DNA of 64,000 bases, from contig JANJXV010000024.1 of the NCBI GenBank assembly GCA_024803745.1, positions 9,749,427 through 9,813,426 of the forward strand, read 5' to 3'. The notes beneath the pieces were generated by a model, which was not told where the DNA came from, made no database searches, and saw nothing but the letters and a program-made list of their open reading frames with translations. This document shows positions 1 to 12,230 of the stretch, in pieces; positions within the stretch are counted from its first letter, which is position 1, and every line of letters begins with the position of its first letter. Made by a program: the position numbers and the translations under genes. The stretch is from Megascapheus bottae (Eukaryota > Chordata > Mammalia > Rodentia > Geomyidae).

Positions 1-34
<34 letters not shown>

Positions 35-36
35 TG
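1..36. repeat. (TG)n microsatellite, cut by window edge
   Basis: Fifteen uninterrupted TG units open the window, followed by a few degenerate TG/TTTG units. The true left end lies outside the window. Confidence 0.95.
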
Positions 37-770
37 TTTATGTGTATTTCAATAATGCTTAATCGAATATACACATTCAGGGTTCAGCATGGAAGTTGAA
101 CAGTGCTCCTGTCGCTCTGTTTTAAGATGTGTACACTTCTTATAAAGCAGTCAAAGTTACCACCATAAAGTGATGTTGGTGTATAGACTTTGTGAATGAT
201 TTTATGTGGACACAGTAACATACATTTCTGTAGTCTACTTACAGTTACTGCACAGATGTGGACAGCACTACTATTTCTAAAAAGAATTATCTAGACCATG
301 TTACACAGAAGCATAAAACCTAAAGTACATGCATTAAAATCATCTCCAATACTAAAAGTTAGTTGAATAGCTACAGCGCAGCAATTAATATAACCATTTT
401 GACCCATGGTTGTGGCATATCGATTTTATTCCAACTCAGTGAATACACATGGGCCAGTGCATGGGCAGGCCACCTTTTGCTACAGTCAGAAAACAGACAT
501 TCATTCCAACTCCACTGCCAAAAACCTATTAATTCTCCTAGGTACTTATTTAATGGGATTTTAAAGCAGGATTTGCATGCTATAAAACTTCTATTAGTTT
601 AAAAATGATAGAGTCTAGCAGCTCCAATTAAGATAAATAAATAACCATATTAAATAAAGGTTAGGGCAATCTTATTCTTGTTGATATTTGGTTTAAATGT
701 TGCTTTAAGTAAGTGAATGACAATGAGTAAATATATAATTCTTTTAGTTATAATTCTTTTAGCTTTTTTA
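37..770. other. AT-rich sequence, nothing recognised
   Basis: No repeat family, RNA gene or coding pattern could be recognised here. The only open frame of note (363-602) has no recognisable domain and no flanking gene signals, so I treat it as chance. Confidence 0.5.
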
Positions 771-2157
771 TTTTAATTTTATTAGAAAGATATTGTATAG
801 ATGGGTTACAGTTATATAAGTAAGACAATATAAGTACATTCCTTGTGGAAAATGTTATTCCCTTCTCTTTTTTTTTCTCCCACTTTTACTACCACTCCTC
901 CATCCTCCAAATTTGTAAAGTTCATTTCCAATATAATATCATGTGACTATTGCTGTTGCATTGATTCATCCTTTGTCCTTTGTCTCTCCATTTTGTTACT
1001 CCTCTTCCCTGCCCCAAATCAGATAAACATATACACAAGACACAGGGTACAAAATAAAAACCAGTGACATCAGTGGAGAAACCAAAGGAAAATAAATAAA
1101 AGAAGAAAGAAATTCCTTACAAAATACATCAGAAACAACCACAATAACAACACCTCTTGTTTCCGTATCTTGGAGTTCATTTCACTTAGCATCATTTTAT
1201 ATGGTCAGATGTATATGGGAGCCATTGTGATCCTCTGCTAGGATAATTCCAGGCATATACTAATTATTACAAATGAGGAAAACCATGGAGACTATGATTT
1301 TTCTTTGAGTCTGGCTTGCTTCACTTAATACAATTTTTTTCCAAGCCTTGCCATTTCCTTATGAATGGGGCCATTTCATTCTGGTGGAAGCACAGAATTT
1401 CATTGTGTACATAGAATTCCTTTTGTGATATATACATATCATTCATCTACTGAGGAGCATCTGGATTGCCTCCATATCTTAGGTATGGTGAATAATGTTG
1501 CAATGAGCATGGTTGTGCTGGTATCTGGTAGCTTTAGTGTGGCCTTGTTTGTGATCATTTGGGTAAATGTCTAGGGGTGGGATTGCTGGGTCATAGGGGA
1601 GCTCTATATTTAGTCTGTTGAGGAGACTCCATACTGCTTTCCAGAGTGGTTGATCCAGTTTATATTCCCAACAGCAATATAGTAGCATTCCCTTTTGGCC
1701 ACATGCCTACCAGCATTTAATATTTTTTGTTTTCTTGATAAAGGTCATTCCAACTGGGATTAGGTCAATTCTCAATGTGTTTTTGATTTACACTTCCTTT
1801 ATGGCCAGAGATACTGACTTTTCTTCCAGTGTCTATTGGCTTTTCCTATTTTTCTCTTCAGAGAAGTCTCATTTACTTCTTTAGCCTACTTATTAATTTA
1901 TTTTAGAATTTTTATTGGGAGTTTACATTTTTGAGTTCTAGGTATATTTTTATATGAGGCCCTTATCTGTTGCATAACTTTGCTATGCAGAGGGTCTGCA
2001 GTTAATTGCAATCCCACTTATACAGCCTTGAAATTGTTGTGTTTCTGGATCATTGTTTAGGAAGTTTCATCCTGTGCCTCGGAACCCTGGTAATATCTCT
2101 TATCCCTTATCAGGTCTTTGATCCATTTGGAGTTGATTTTGGTACACAATGCGTTTT
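771..2157 (-). mobile_element. 5'-truncated L1, minus strand (ORF2 C-terminus plus 3' UTR)
   Basis: Read on the minus strand this is the tail of an L1 ORF2 followed by a 3' UTR. The stretch around 1479-1688 encodes the characteristic ORF2 C-terminal pattern QPLWKAVW followed by ELPYDPAIPPLDIYP, which aligns with other L1 copies in the window. The low-coordinate part (about 775-1130) is the 3' UTR with a polypyrimidine tract near 860-900 on the plus strand, that is, the usual L1 polypurine tract on the sense strand. The element is 5' truncated near 2157 and the frames are broken. I could not find a clear target-site duplication. Confidence 0.8.
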
Positions 2158-2459
2158 TTAAAGCATACAATTACAGAAAGACTAAAAAATTATAAAGTAT
2201 TAATAAATTATCATTGAAAGGTAACTTAATCATTGGTTTTAAAAATACACTTTTAGAGAACTAAAGCAGGCAGATAGTATGGGTCAGAGAACCATTAACA
2301 ACTCAACCTATTTTCCTGGAATGTTTGGCCCATAAAAGATAACCACTGTACCTCCTTTCACCCCCAGCTGAGTAATTTCCTCATTCCAACCACTTACAAG
2401 ATTAGGTTATTTGTGCCAATCAAAGACATCTCCTTTGAGATGTGAGAGATGATATACCT
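2158..2459. other. AT-rich spacer, nothing recognised
   Basis: Unassigned sequence between the L1 tail and the CpG-retaining segment. No motif or repeat was recognised. Confidence 0.45.
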
Positions 2460-3150
2460 TTTATAGGTGAGATGCCTAGACAGGGTCACGACATGGCTCC
2501 TGTGATGAAGTTTTATCACTAGCCTCCCTCTTTTCTGGCTGCTGCTCCGATGGAAGTTTTCATTTCTTAATTATTGAGAAAGAATTCTGGAAATAAAACA
2601 ATGTGTGGCGAGATCCAGAAATCTCTTTACAATGGTCGTCGAGGTAGAGAAGCTACAGGGTTCCGATTGTTGTAGACAGCAAGATTGTTGAGTGGAATTA
2701 AAGACAAGATGCCACAGAGCCTGGCGATGCTGACAAGATATTGCAGGGAATTGTAGTCCTTGAATAAAGAAGGTAGGCATATTGATCCGTATGATGAATC
2801 TTGCCACTGACTTTCCTTTAGGGAACAGTGGCTTTCTGATATAGATAGAGACAGGATAAAACAGAAGCTCAGAAGAAATGTACATTGGTTATGAGTAGAG
2901 TCAAATATTGTCCCTCTGCCACAGGCATCAGGAGGAATATATAAAGTGAACTCAAGGAAATGTGATCTCAGTGGGAGACCAACGTCTTCGACCAAGCCTG
3001 TACTCTGGCTAATGTGCACCGCATCGATCCGAAACATTGTAAGTCTCCAGGTCTCCATTTGGAGGGAGACTGAATCATGATAACCTCAGTACAGCATCTT
3101 GGCACGAAGAAAAGAGCTCATGTATGTTTTGGGGGCATTGTTATAAACTG
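2460..3150. other. Unidentified segment with elevated CpG and overlapping open frames
   Basis: This stretch differs from its surroundings: higher GC and about ten CpG dinucleotides in roughly 550 bp. Two overlapping minus-strand frames of 143 and 104 codons (2627-3058 and 2571-2885) are open, and on the plus strand a third frame has long open runs interrupted by about five stops. I do not recognise a family in any translation. It could be a decayed retrocopy of a host gene, a fragment of an old retroviral element, or simply unique DNA. No poly-A tail or target-site duplication was seen at either edge. Confidence 0.3.
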
Positions 3151-4290
3151 CCGATAACAAAAGAAGTCATCCGAATGTATTGACAATAGGTTCAAATGTA
3201 AAACAGATACTTCCAGAGAATTTCATTAAAGTCTTTGAAACACACGTTTCCCCTAGAATAATTGAAAGAATGTTATATCAAAAAATCACTGTGCTTTTTC
3301 CATCAGGAGACTTGGGTCTTAATTAATCCTGCCTCTGTGTCTACATTTCAGCCTAATCTTTAGCTGGCAATTTGAATATTTCTGGCTTCAGTCTCGGCCT
3401 TTGTGAAATGCCAATGATCACATTTCTATTTCCAAAAGCACTGCTACAACAATTGTCCTTGGACAAATTAAATCACATTTATTAAATATTCTTGTAAATG
3501 TATTCATACACTATCACTAGTTTCAATTAATATGGAGGTGAATAATGAAATTTTCATTCTTATCATTTCTTTCCTTCCCTTTTGGAGAAATAAACTGCAC
3601 ATCCTTTTGGGAAAAACTGTATTTTGTTACATTGTATGTGTACGTCTTTCACTGACATTCTGATTTGCACATTTACTTCCATTGAAATTGATTGTCTTCT
3701 GGTCATAGCTTCAAGTTTTAGGCCTCCTGTTGCTGTCAATGAAGGATCCCCCAAAAAAGAATTGTTTAAAAGGAAAGGAAGCCCAAGAACTGGTATACTT
3801 TTGTGCCTTTGCAATTCTGTTTGGAGTCTGTTACAAATTAGGAAATGATAGTGGCAGTGCTAGAAAAATAAAACATTTGCTTAGTTCAGTTTTAACTTAA
3901 TTACCTCAGTGAACTCATTAGGGAAAAGGAACACAAGAGGGAGAAACTGTTCAGTATGCCTCAGACAAAGGAAACTTCCTAAGTGAAGGCTAAATTGATA
4001 TCTGTCCCTTTTCACAGAAATTACAGGAAGCACCTAAAAAAGAGTGTGCTAATATATTCATGTTTAAGAAAACACCTCAAAGTTTCTAAAGCTGACAATA
4101 TAGTTGATAGCATCACATGGTCATTATGATAAAGAAAGAAAAATAGAAGGGAATATGGATAAAAGTGGTGTCTGTTTCTTTATCACCTTTGATGATATTA
4201 TGTAAGAGAGTAGCTAATTCTTAATTAAAAAAAAAACACAATCAGATTGTGGGGAAGCATTTTACCACTCAGGCTATTCTGGTAGCCATT
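3151..4290. other. AT-rich sequence, nothing recognised
   Basis: No repeat family or gene recognised. Short open frames on both strands around 3563-3848 overlap each other and have no recognisable domains. Confidence 0.45.
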
Positions 4291-4535
4291 TTCTTTTCCT
4301 TTTTTTGTTTTGTCAGTTGTTGGGCTTGAACTCTTGGCCTGGGTGTTGTCCCTGAGCTCTTCAGCTCAAGGCTACCGTCCTCCTCCTGGAGCCACAGCGC
4401 CATTCCCATTGTTTTTGATACATAGCTTCATTCCATTTCACACTGAATGGGCTGGGCACGAATTCACAGTTCTCTAGTTTCCACTTTCAGCTTTGAAGGA
4501 ATTTCAGGCAGGAACCACAATGCCTGACTTTATGC
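4291..4535 (-). mobile_element. Dimeric 7SL-like/tRNA-like SINE, degenerate, minus strand
   Basis: The poly-T side is at 4291-4310. It is followed by the reverse complement of the tRNA-like right half (GGGCTTGAACTC, then CTCTTCAGCTCAAGGCTA) and a much decayed 7SL-like left half ending in GGCAGGAACCACAATGCC, near 4530. It is diverged from cleaner copies at 7292, 21235 and 29545. No target-site duplication was found, as expected for an old copy. Confidence 0.7.
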
Positions 4536-7291
4536 TGAAGCACTTGTTTTGTATAGATGAATTTGTTGGTCTTTGTTAAGGGAAGTGTTTATCTTAACCC
4601 TTTTAACTCCATTTGAGTGCTCTTCCATTGTTATCAAAGTAATTTGTTTCATCACTCTACAAAATAAATTGCCATTTTTACTTTTATATGTACATAGTGA
4701 ACACAGGTTTTCTTAAAATATACAAAATAATAGTTTTAGCTTTCTGCATTCATAGTTAAGTTCTGCATGAATTTTGGAACACTGATAGGAATAAACAACA
4801 TATACATAAAAATATAAAGCTAATGGATATATTTTAACAATTGAAATATATTGATATTTACTTTAAGGATAAATCTATAGTTTAGAAGTGCACCTATATT
4901 TAAAAATAATTTATCCACGGATCAAAGCCAAGCTGTGTTTGCCTAACCAAATAAAGTTTAAAAATCATGTGATGTGCCTTTCTAATCTGTCAAAAGTATT
5001 GTTGAGTGTCTTGTACTAATACAATATTTTCTCTCACACCAATAATTTAATTGTCTACTATACAATGATTAGATCACCATCCTCAAAGGGAGAAAAGTTT
5101 TAGTACTTGGGTTCTTCCAATGAAAATGTGATTGATTATGTTGTCATCGAAAACAGTAAAGTATTTATATGCAAAGGGAAAGCTCAGAAATTTGAATGCA
5201 CAATTTATATTGTGGAGTGTGGCTAATGACTAGGATGTTAGCCTCAAACAAGCAGAAAATTCTAGAAATAAACACCATAAAATAATAGCAATCAAAATGC
5301 CTATAATCCCCCAAGGCCTTGGGATAAAACAAAACATCATTCATCTGTTTGGCAGAAGGTATGTTTCTATAATAAGTTGTAGATGCCGAAAGCAAGATGA
5401 TTATTTGTCAAAACAAAAAGAAAGAACAAAAAAGAAAAGAAAAATCAGAAATTTGTTTTCCAAATTCCATTGGTAGAAATGAATCAATGTTTAGTTGAGA
5501 ATATGTGAGAAACTGTTTTTGTCAGTTAAATTATCTTCAAACCAGCTCATGTCCATTAGATAGATTCAGTTGAAGCCAAAGAACTGAAACCTTAATAGCT
5601 TTCTTGCTTTAGTCATTCTCCTTTCCCTAATTTTAGGGCTCCATAGTTAAAGCCCTAGAATTCTTAAAATATTTCTGCCAATAGGGATTTGAGAAAACAA
5701 TTTCATATTTCAGGTCTCTATTCCATTTGTTAATTGAAGGTATGTGTTTAGGATTGAAGGGTATAAGAAATATGCACCATTCAAAAGAATATCTGACATT
5801 TAGGAAGTACTAGAGAGTTACACTGTACTTCAAATGCTGGGATTAATTATTTTTAGTAAATAGTAGCTATAAAATTCTATTAAATTACAATAGGACTTAT
5901 CTTTCCCCTCCATGATTTTATTCTAAATAAAGTACTCAGGGTAACCAACAATTCTGATTTTTGTCATGAAATCAGACATCCCTGACCAGAAATCAGCTAT
6001 GACTATAAGTCTTCTTTCTGAGAATGGCAATTGGCTAGCAACTGGCTAGACTCATTTTCCTTTAATATTCCAGCTTCATCTTCAGAAGAGAACAAGATAT
6101 TTTATTGCTTAATAGTTTCTTCACTGGACAGAATATGATATGTGATATGTGTGGTTTACTATGAAACTCTATTACTGACTGGAAGCATTATTAGGAAAGA
6201 GGCACTTTTCCACAAACACTGTTAATAGAATAGTAAAGTAAAATTAAGTATCTTTTTATACTAATATCCTTCTGAGGGCAGGACTGAAATTTATGTTAAG
6301 ATTTGATTTTTTCCTCAACTCTCTAAAGGAAATATGCAATTCTTATTAAATATTCTCTTGCCATATCATTGCTTTTTAAAATTTAATTTCCCCCCATTAC
6401 ATCCTACAAATGAATGAGATGATAGATAAACTCAAGATGGAGACGTTGTGATTCCAGATTAAGAGTTTATACTGGTTAAAATGCCAAAGCTTTAAAAATT
6501 TGAACAAGGAGATCCTGTAAAGGCATTGAGCAGCATTGACAGAACATGAAGTCACCTTACAAACAAGTAGTGATAATTGATTAATTAGAAGTAGAAGATT
6601 GGCTAGGTATTAAGAGATTTCTGAGAAGAAAGCATGAACATAAAGGAATAAAAGCTGGGCTATAAAGATAATTCTCCTTTTTAATGTCTGTAGTTCAAAT
6701 ATTTTGGTGATCTCTCAGATGTTAGGGAAGAATGCCATGGAGAAAATAGTAGAAGTAATTAACAGAGGATCACTTACAAAGCAGTCGGAGTAGTTTGCTA
6801 TATTCACTGATGATAATCCTCCCATTTAAAAAAAAATGCTGAATAGAAAAGAGATTTAAGTGTTGACATTCTCTAAGCTGATATTATTAATAGCTCCACA
6901 TTCTATTTATTTGAACAGGTTCAGTAATCAGTGTTATGAGCATGAGCTTCTATTCAATTAGGGAGTTTATCTCTTTCCAAAGTATGTGGATGGTCTGAAT
7001 ATTTTGTTATTAATTCATTACAAATGTGACACTTAACTTATACATGAGGATTTTACAGCTCCTGTATAGTATTATTTACTTCTGTGCACAACATACAGTT
7101 TTATAAGTACAGGGTTATACAATGTCTACATACAATCAAGATGCCAAAGTATGAAATTCCTTTGTGGGCAAATTTTCCCCCAAATTTCTCCTAACCTTAG
7201 AAACCACTGAAAGTCTGTGTTTTTAATGCTCATGGATGAATTGTGTTAAGTGAAATCATATAATTTATAGGCTTTTAAAACGATCTTCTTA
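4536..7291. other. AT-rich sequence, nothing recognised
   Basis: About 2.7 kb of AT-rich DNA with only short chance frames (for example 5165-5395 on the minus strand). I could not assign it to any repeat family by eye. Very old diverged repeats may be present but are not supportable here. Confidence 0.45.
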
Positions 7292-7537
7292 TCCAAGCTT
7301 GGTGGCTCATGCTTATAATCCGAGCTACCCAGGAGGCTGAGATCTGAGGATCACAGTTCAAAGCCAGCCTGGGTGCTGAAGTCCATAAGATTCTTATCTC
7401 CAATTAAACCACCAGAAAATTGGAAGTGGTGCTGTGGCTCAAGGGGTAGGATGGTAACCTTGAGCTGAAAAGCTCAGGAACAATGCCCAGGCCCAGAATT
7501 CAAGCCCCATGACCGACAGAAAAAAAAAACAAACCAA
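7292..7537 (+). mobile_element. Dimeric 7SL-like/tRNA-like SINE, plus strand
   Basis: The left half carries the Alu/B1-like core (GGTGGCTCATGC, then ACCCAGGAGGCTGAGATC, CAAAGCCAGCCTGGG). A linker follows (TCTTATCTCCAATTAA), then a tRNA-like right half with GCTGTGGCTCAAG (A-box region) and AATTCAAGCCCC (B-box region), and a poly-A tail at about 7528-7537. The left half is derived from 7SL RNA as in rodent B1, and the right half resembles tRNA-Ala/ID-type monomers. This is the reference copy for the family in this window. Confidence 0.85.
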
Positions 7538-9677
7538 AAACATAAAATGAAAAACACTTCTTTTACTTAAGTGTCTGAGTGTCACCTATGTTATTGTGCT
7601 TGTCGGTATTAAATTTCTGTTTATTAAAAACTAGTATTTCACTGTTATGCAGTTTCCAGTTGCAGACCATGGCTGTTTTTTGCTTTGTGCAATTTTGAAT
7701 AACTCTGGTGAAGCAACAATATGAATGTTTTCAAAGATGTCTTAGTACATCTTTAAAACAGTAACACCATACCTGATGCTAGGTGATCTAAAAAGAAAGT
7801 GATGATATAGCTCTGAAAATTCTGAAAGAATTGTATAGGCCAAAGATCTATGTTATTTGATAGATGGCATACCAGTAAGATTACATGAATACAAACAACA
7901 ATAACAATCAGATTGGTCACATAATAAGCAAGGAAAACAGAGAGAGGGTGTGGTTAGGCTTGCTGCTTTATATTAATATTCCTGCAGAAACTAACCAGGG
8001 GGTCAGGAGGATTACAGGACATCCATGTTTCCAAGGGAAGCATCTTTAATTTCCTGTCTACTTATCACCACAAGTTCCACAACACCTATCATTATCATCA
8101 TAGTGGGAGACAAAAATTACCCAGGATATCCTGGCAGAAACTCGTAAACGGTATTCAAGCCCTCACAGAAGAGACAAGTGCCTCTTGAGGTCCTAGAGGG
8201 CTGCAGTAATTTCTGTTACAGGATTTGTTCCACTAGGTGGGAACAAACAGGGGCATTGGTTAGCAAATGGCCAGGAGGATATTCCCAAGGCACCAGGGTG
8301 AAATACCATGCAAAATCATGAAGTCTGAAGCTGGATAAACAAAGGCTAGAGTCCAGATAGCAGGGATTAAGATAGATAATGTATATCCTGAATGATCCAA
8401 AACCATTAGAGAAAATAATGAAGATCTGAGTGTTAAAGTTAACGTCCACAGTGATATCACTAGTTTAATGCTCAGCACAGAACACAGTGATTAAAGCAGA
8501 AGACTGGGGAAAGGCCTTATGTGATGATTTCTGAGCCCTACCCCAGCGACCTCTAGGCATTTACTCAGGAAATGTCCGGAAGGATTGAACACATTTGAAG
8601 GACAGTTAGCCAGAGTTTGATTGACATTGCTGATCAGTAGCCTGAAGAAGCATCCTGAACCTCTGTTAGAGGAGTCAAGAAAAAAATTAATTTATAGCTC
8701 CAGTTTTTACCTTACAGTCTTTCCAATGGATCCACAAACTAGGTCATTTCCATGGCCATTAAAATGTAATTAAAATGGATGTATTGGTAGTTGTAAACAT
8801 TCTGACAATTGCATTTTAGCTTATGGAGCAATCATGATTTTAATGGGAAAAATTAAAGACTCTAAAATGTCTTTAAAGGAATAAAAATGAAAGCCAACAT
8901 TGTCTGTTGGAAGAAAACCATGAGCTTATTATTAGAGACTTAAAGAATTCAAGGTCGGGCTCCATTAGCTCTTCATTGAATTCACTAAATGGCTCCTTCC
9001 CAAGCCTGTAGGAAGCTGTAGGACAGCCAGGGGTCACTGGGAACTCAACCCAGGAATAAGTGCAGTTGCCCTCTGCTGCCTGACTGGGCATTAGTGCTAA
9101 AGCAGGTAGCTGAGATTGAAATATACTGTAGTCTCTGAAATGAGGAAAACATGTTTGTTTGTTTTCTATTTATATCAGAAAGGAGCTTCAGAGAATTTTC
9201 TCATTTATTTGTGGTGGCACAGCAACATACGTTTATTTTTTATTGAATCAGACTTAACACTCTTGCTCTTTTCATAATCCAGTCTGAATGAGGTTATGTC
9301 CTTTAACATGCCCCAAACCCACAATAGATAATTTTCAATTACAGCATGTTAATTGCATCAGATAAGTAAGAAATGAAAATGGTGAACAAGATTGGCATCA
9401 TGGTAACTGTAGAAGTGCAGAGATTTATCATTATAAGTTAAGTTTTGGGGGAGTAGGGATTTTCTCATGTGTTTGTTTAAACATAAAGGTTATAATTCAA
9501 TTCATTGTAAGACTACAATACATAAATGGAGCTTAATAATGCTCTATGGTCATCATTTGAATTCACCAGCATTGGCATAAAGTGAGACCTGAGTGCTTTC
9601 CATTCTGTTAGCTTTGTAAGCTTGACCTCTAAAGGATAAAAAGAATCAATGTCTTACTATAGAAAAACAGCAGTGAT
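7538..9677. other. AT-rich sequence, nothing coding recognised
   Basis: Mostly AT-rich; the interval around 8000-8600 is somewhat less so and contains the palindrome listed at 8226-8247. Short open frames at 8216-8478 and 8873-9091 have no recognisable domains. Confidence 0.45.
8226..8247. promoter_or_regulatory. Palindrome containing a CTCF-like core
   Basis: The arms TTGTTCC and GGAACAA flank a core reading CCACTAGGTGG (8230-8240), which resembles the central part of the vertebrate CTCF motif. An 11-bp match can occur by chance, and no flanking CTCF submotif was verified. Function is only a possibility. Confidence 0.25.
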
Positions 9678-9697
9678 ATATATATATATATATATAA
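9678..9697. repeat. (TA)n microsatellite
   Basis: Short pure TA run in AT-rich DNA. Confidence 0.9.
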
Positions 9698-9848
9698 TGT
9701 TAGTAATAAAAAATGAATGTCAATTTTCACATGCTTGGCCTCAATTAGTTCTTATGACACATTACCAAAGGAATATAATTAAATAGTTTGAATCTTTTAA
9801 AAGTATAACTAGGAAGAAGGATAAAACCAAAGGTTCTCCAGTGTCAGT

Positions 9849-10068
9849 TGCACTATGTATTTTTTTTTGCCAGTCCTGGGCTTGAGCTCAGGGCCTGAGC
9901 ACTGTCCTTGGACTTTCTCAAGGCTAGAGCTCTACCACTTGATCCTCAGCACCACTTCCAGCTTTTTTCTATGTATGTGGTACCGAGGAATCGAACCCAG
10001 GTCTTCGTGCATGCTAGGCAAGCACTCTGCCACTACGCCAAACTCCAGGCCCTGCACTATGTATTTTT
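9849..10068 (-). mobile_element. IDL-Geo-type SINE, minus strand, with TSD
   Basis: A 16-bp direct repeat TGCACTATGTATTTTT flanks the element (9849-9864 and 10053-10068). Inside, read on the minus strand, are a tRNA-Ala/ID-like left half with the B-box-like GGTTCGATTCCTCGG and a right half ending GCTCAAGCCCAGGACTGGC before the A tail. Target-site duplication plus A tail is the hallmark of L1-mediated SINE insertion. The copy is close to the window consensus, hence relatively young. Confidence 0.92.
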
Positions 10069-10325
10069 AAAGCTAAATATCCCTTTTAAATGAGACTACA
10101 AACATGACATTTTAAGTCCTCTGTGCTCAGAGATGTGCAATTAACACAAATTAAATTTTGTTTGCATTTAATGTTAGATACTTCCTTCTAATTTGGCTCT
10201 TCTCATTTGCCATGGCTTCTCCTTATTTGTATCCTTAGGCTCTTCATATTTCATTCAGAATTAAACAAAGAGGTGTTTGCATGCTCTCTCTGATACTTAT
10301 AATACACATAATTTAAAAATTATCT

Positions 10326-10747
10326 GCCTTGGCTCTGGCCATAAAAGTAATGCAAATCAAAATGACACTGAAATAGCCCTTCACTCCAGTTAGAATGGCC
10401 ATTATCAAGAAAATAAATAATAACATTCTGTCTGGGATGTAACCAAAATGGGACACTACTACACTGCTGATGGGAGTACAAACTCTGGTATTATGGAGAT
10501 TCCCCTACAACCCAACAATACCACTCCTGGGCATTTATGCAAATGATCACAAGTAAGAGCACACTAAAGCTACTAGCAATGAAGCATTATTTATTTAGCT
10601 AAGATAGGGAACCAACCTTAATGCCCCTCAGTAGATGACTGGAACAAGAAGATGTGGTATATATGCACAATGGAATTCTATGCTGCCATCATCAGAAAGA
10701 ATGGCATTGCCACATTCATTAGGAATGGAAAGACCTGGAAAAGAATT
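10326..10747 (+). mobile_element. L1 ORF2 C-terminal fragment, plus strand
   Basis: Sense-strand L1 ORF2 sequence from the region encoding VRMAIIK-like residues through the GTGGTATATATGCACAATGG stretch (W-Y-I-Y/C-T-M-E region). It closely parallels 59940-60370. It stops inside ORF2 at about 10747 with no 3' UTR or poly-A tail, so both ends of the original element are missing. Frames are broken. Confidence 0.8.
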
Positions 10748-10930
10748 GATGTATCTCTAAAGAAAACTAATAGAGTTTAGATTCAAATTCTTAGATCTAT
10801 TTGTCATTTGATGATCTCTAATATGTTGGGCACAATCTACACTTGAAAATTATTACTTGAGTTTTCTCTACAGAGTATGGTAAAATTGATATCAATCTGA
10901 AGAAAACTACTAGAGTTTAGATTCAATTTG
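10741..10930 (+). repeat. Diverged 50-bp direct repeat, 140-bp period
   Basis: 10741-10790 and 10881-10930 align without gaps at 40 of 50 positions. The core is GAGTTTAGATTCAA preceded by AGAAAACTA. The first copy overlaps the broken end of the L1 fragment. Origin unknown. Confidence 0.75.
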
Positions 10931-10968
10931 GATTTATGACTTTTATTTTCCTGAAAATACAAAAGAAA

Positions 10969-11040
10969 GAAGAAGAAGAAGAAGAAGAAGAAGAAGAAGA
11001 AGAAGAAGAAGAAGAAGAAGAAGAAGAAGAAGAAGAAGAA
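10969..11040 (+). repeat. (GAA)24 microsatellite
   Basis: Seventy-two bases of uninterrupted GAA units, a pure purine tract on the plus strand. Such tracts can adopt triplex structures. Confidence 0.97.
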
Positions 11041-11636
11041 AATTAGGATTTCTTTAGCAAATTTCCCCTAAAGTTTATATGTATATAAAGCAAAAATGAA
11101 TATCCCCTGTTTAATGCCCCCTTTTCACTTAAATGTTTGTACTATATTCTAGATATTTTTCTCTACATAATTCTTAAAATAGGTACTTATGATATACATA
11201 CGTATGTATCTATTATGAATGAATATAAATATTATATATGCATATGTGCACATTCATCTCTTTCTATTAATAGACATCCATTTATAAGCATGTATATACA
11301 TATATATAGCACATATTTCTATGTATATGTGTTAATTTAGTGTTATATTTTCAAATTCTGATACCTTAAGCTATCTTCTCCAAACTGGTAACTATGAAGT
11401 TTGCATTATTTTTTGGTAGTTCTGCTAATCAGGATCTAACTGAAGTGATAACTGATTTACCAAACTCAAACATGGGTTTTTTTTGCTCTCATTTAAATTC
11501 AGTTATTACTAATATTCTCTACTTTGGTATCAATAAGCAGGTAATCTATGGCTAAGAAATGTTGAGGAGACATTAAACACACAGACCACAAAAATCTACC
11601 TTTAATTAATAAATATGTTTAATATAATGCTCTTTT
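11041..11636. other. Very AT-rich sequence with TATA/TATG-like stretches
   Basis: Around 11180-11330 there are imperfect ATATATGCATATG-type runs. No gene or mobile element was recognised. Confidence 0.5.
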
Positions 11637-11834
11637 ATTTTTGCCAGTCCTGGGCTTGGACTCAGGCCTGAGAACTGCCCATATGTTTTTTTTTCCTCAA
11701 GGGTAGAGCTCTACCACTTTAGCCTCAGCACCATTTCTGGCTTTTTTCCTATGTATGTGGTACCAAGGAATTGAATCCAGGTCTTCATACATGCTAGGCA
11801 AGCACTCTTACCACTAGGGCTAACTCCTGGCCCC
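11637..11834 (-). mobile_element. IDL-Geo-type SINE, diverged, minus strand
   Basis: Same architecture as the copy at 9849, but with a local expansion (TTTTTTTTTCC near 11688-11697) and several substitutions. It ends with TCCTGGCCCC at about 11834. Flanking sequences CTCTTTTA and TTCTTTTA may be a decayed target-site duplication. Confidence 0.85.
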
Positions 11835-12038
11835 ATATTATTCTTTTAAATCTTATAAATACTTTAAAAATCAAAATAATTGCAAGGGGAAAGTTCAGTA
11901 TTTGACATTAGTTGATAACTTTTAATATTATTAGCCAAGTGATTAGAAAAATCTATTCATTTTAGTATTTTCCCATGCTGCTTGTAGCTTGAGGATCTAT
12001 GTGGCAGTATTCTGCTTCAAAAGCTCCTTTAAAAGAGT

Positions 12039-12230
12039 TTAACACTGGGTGCAATGGCTCATGCCTGTCATGTTAGCTATTCAAGAGGCTGAGACCTAAG
12101 GATCGCCTTTCAAACCCAGCCTGTGTACTAAAGTCCATGAGACTCATCTCCAATTAACCACCAGAAAACCAGAAATGGTGCTGTGGCTCAAGTTGTAGAG
12201 CAATAGCCTTGAGTTGAAGAAAAAAAATGG
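12039..12230 (+). mobile_element. Dimeric 7SL-like/tRNA-like SINE, truncated, plus strand
   Basis: The 7SL-like left half (CTGGGTGCAATGGCTCATGC) and the linker TCATCTCCAATTAACCACC are present, but the right half stops soon after TAGCCTTGAGTTGAAG and passes directly into an A-rich run near 12222. The B-box end of the right monomer is therefore missing. Confidence 0.8.
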
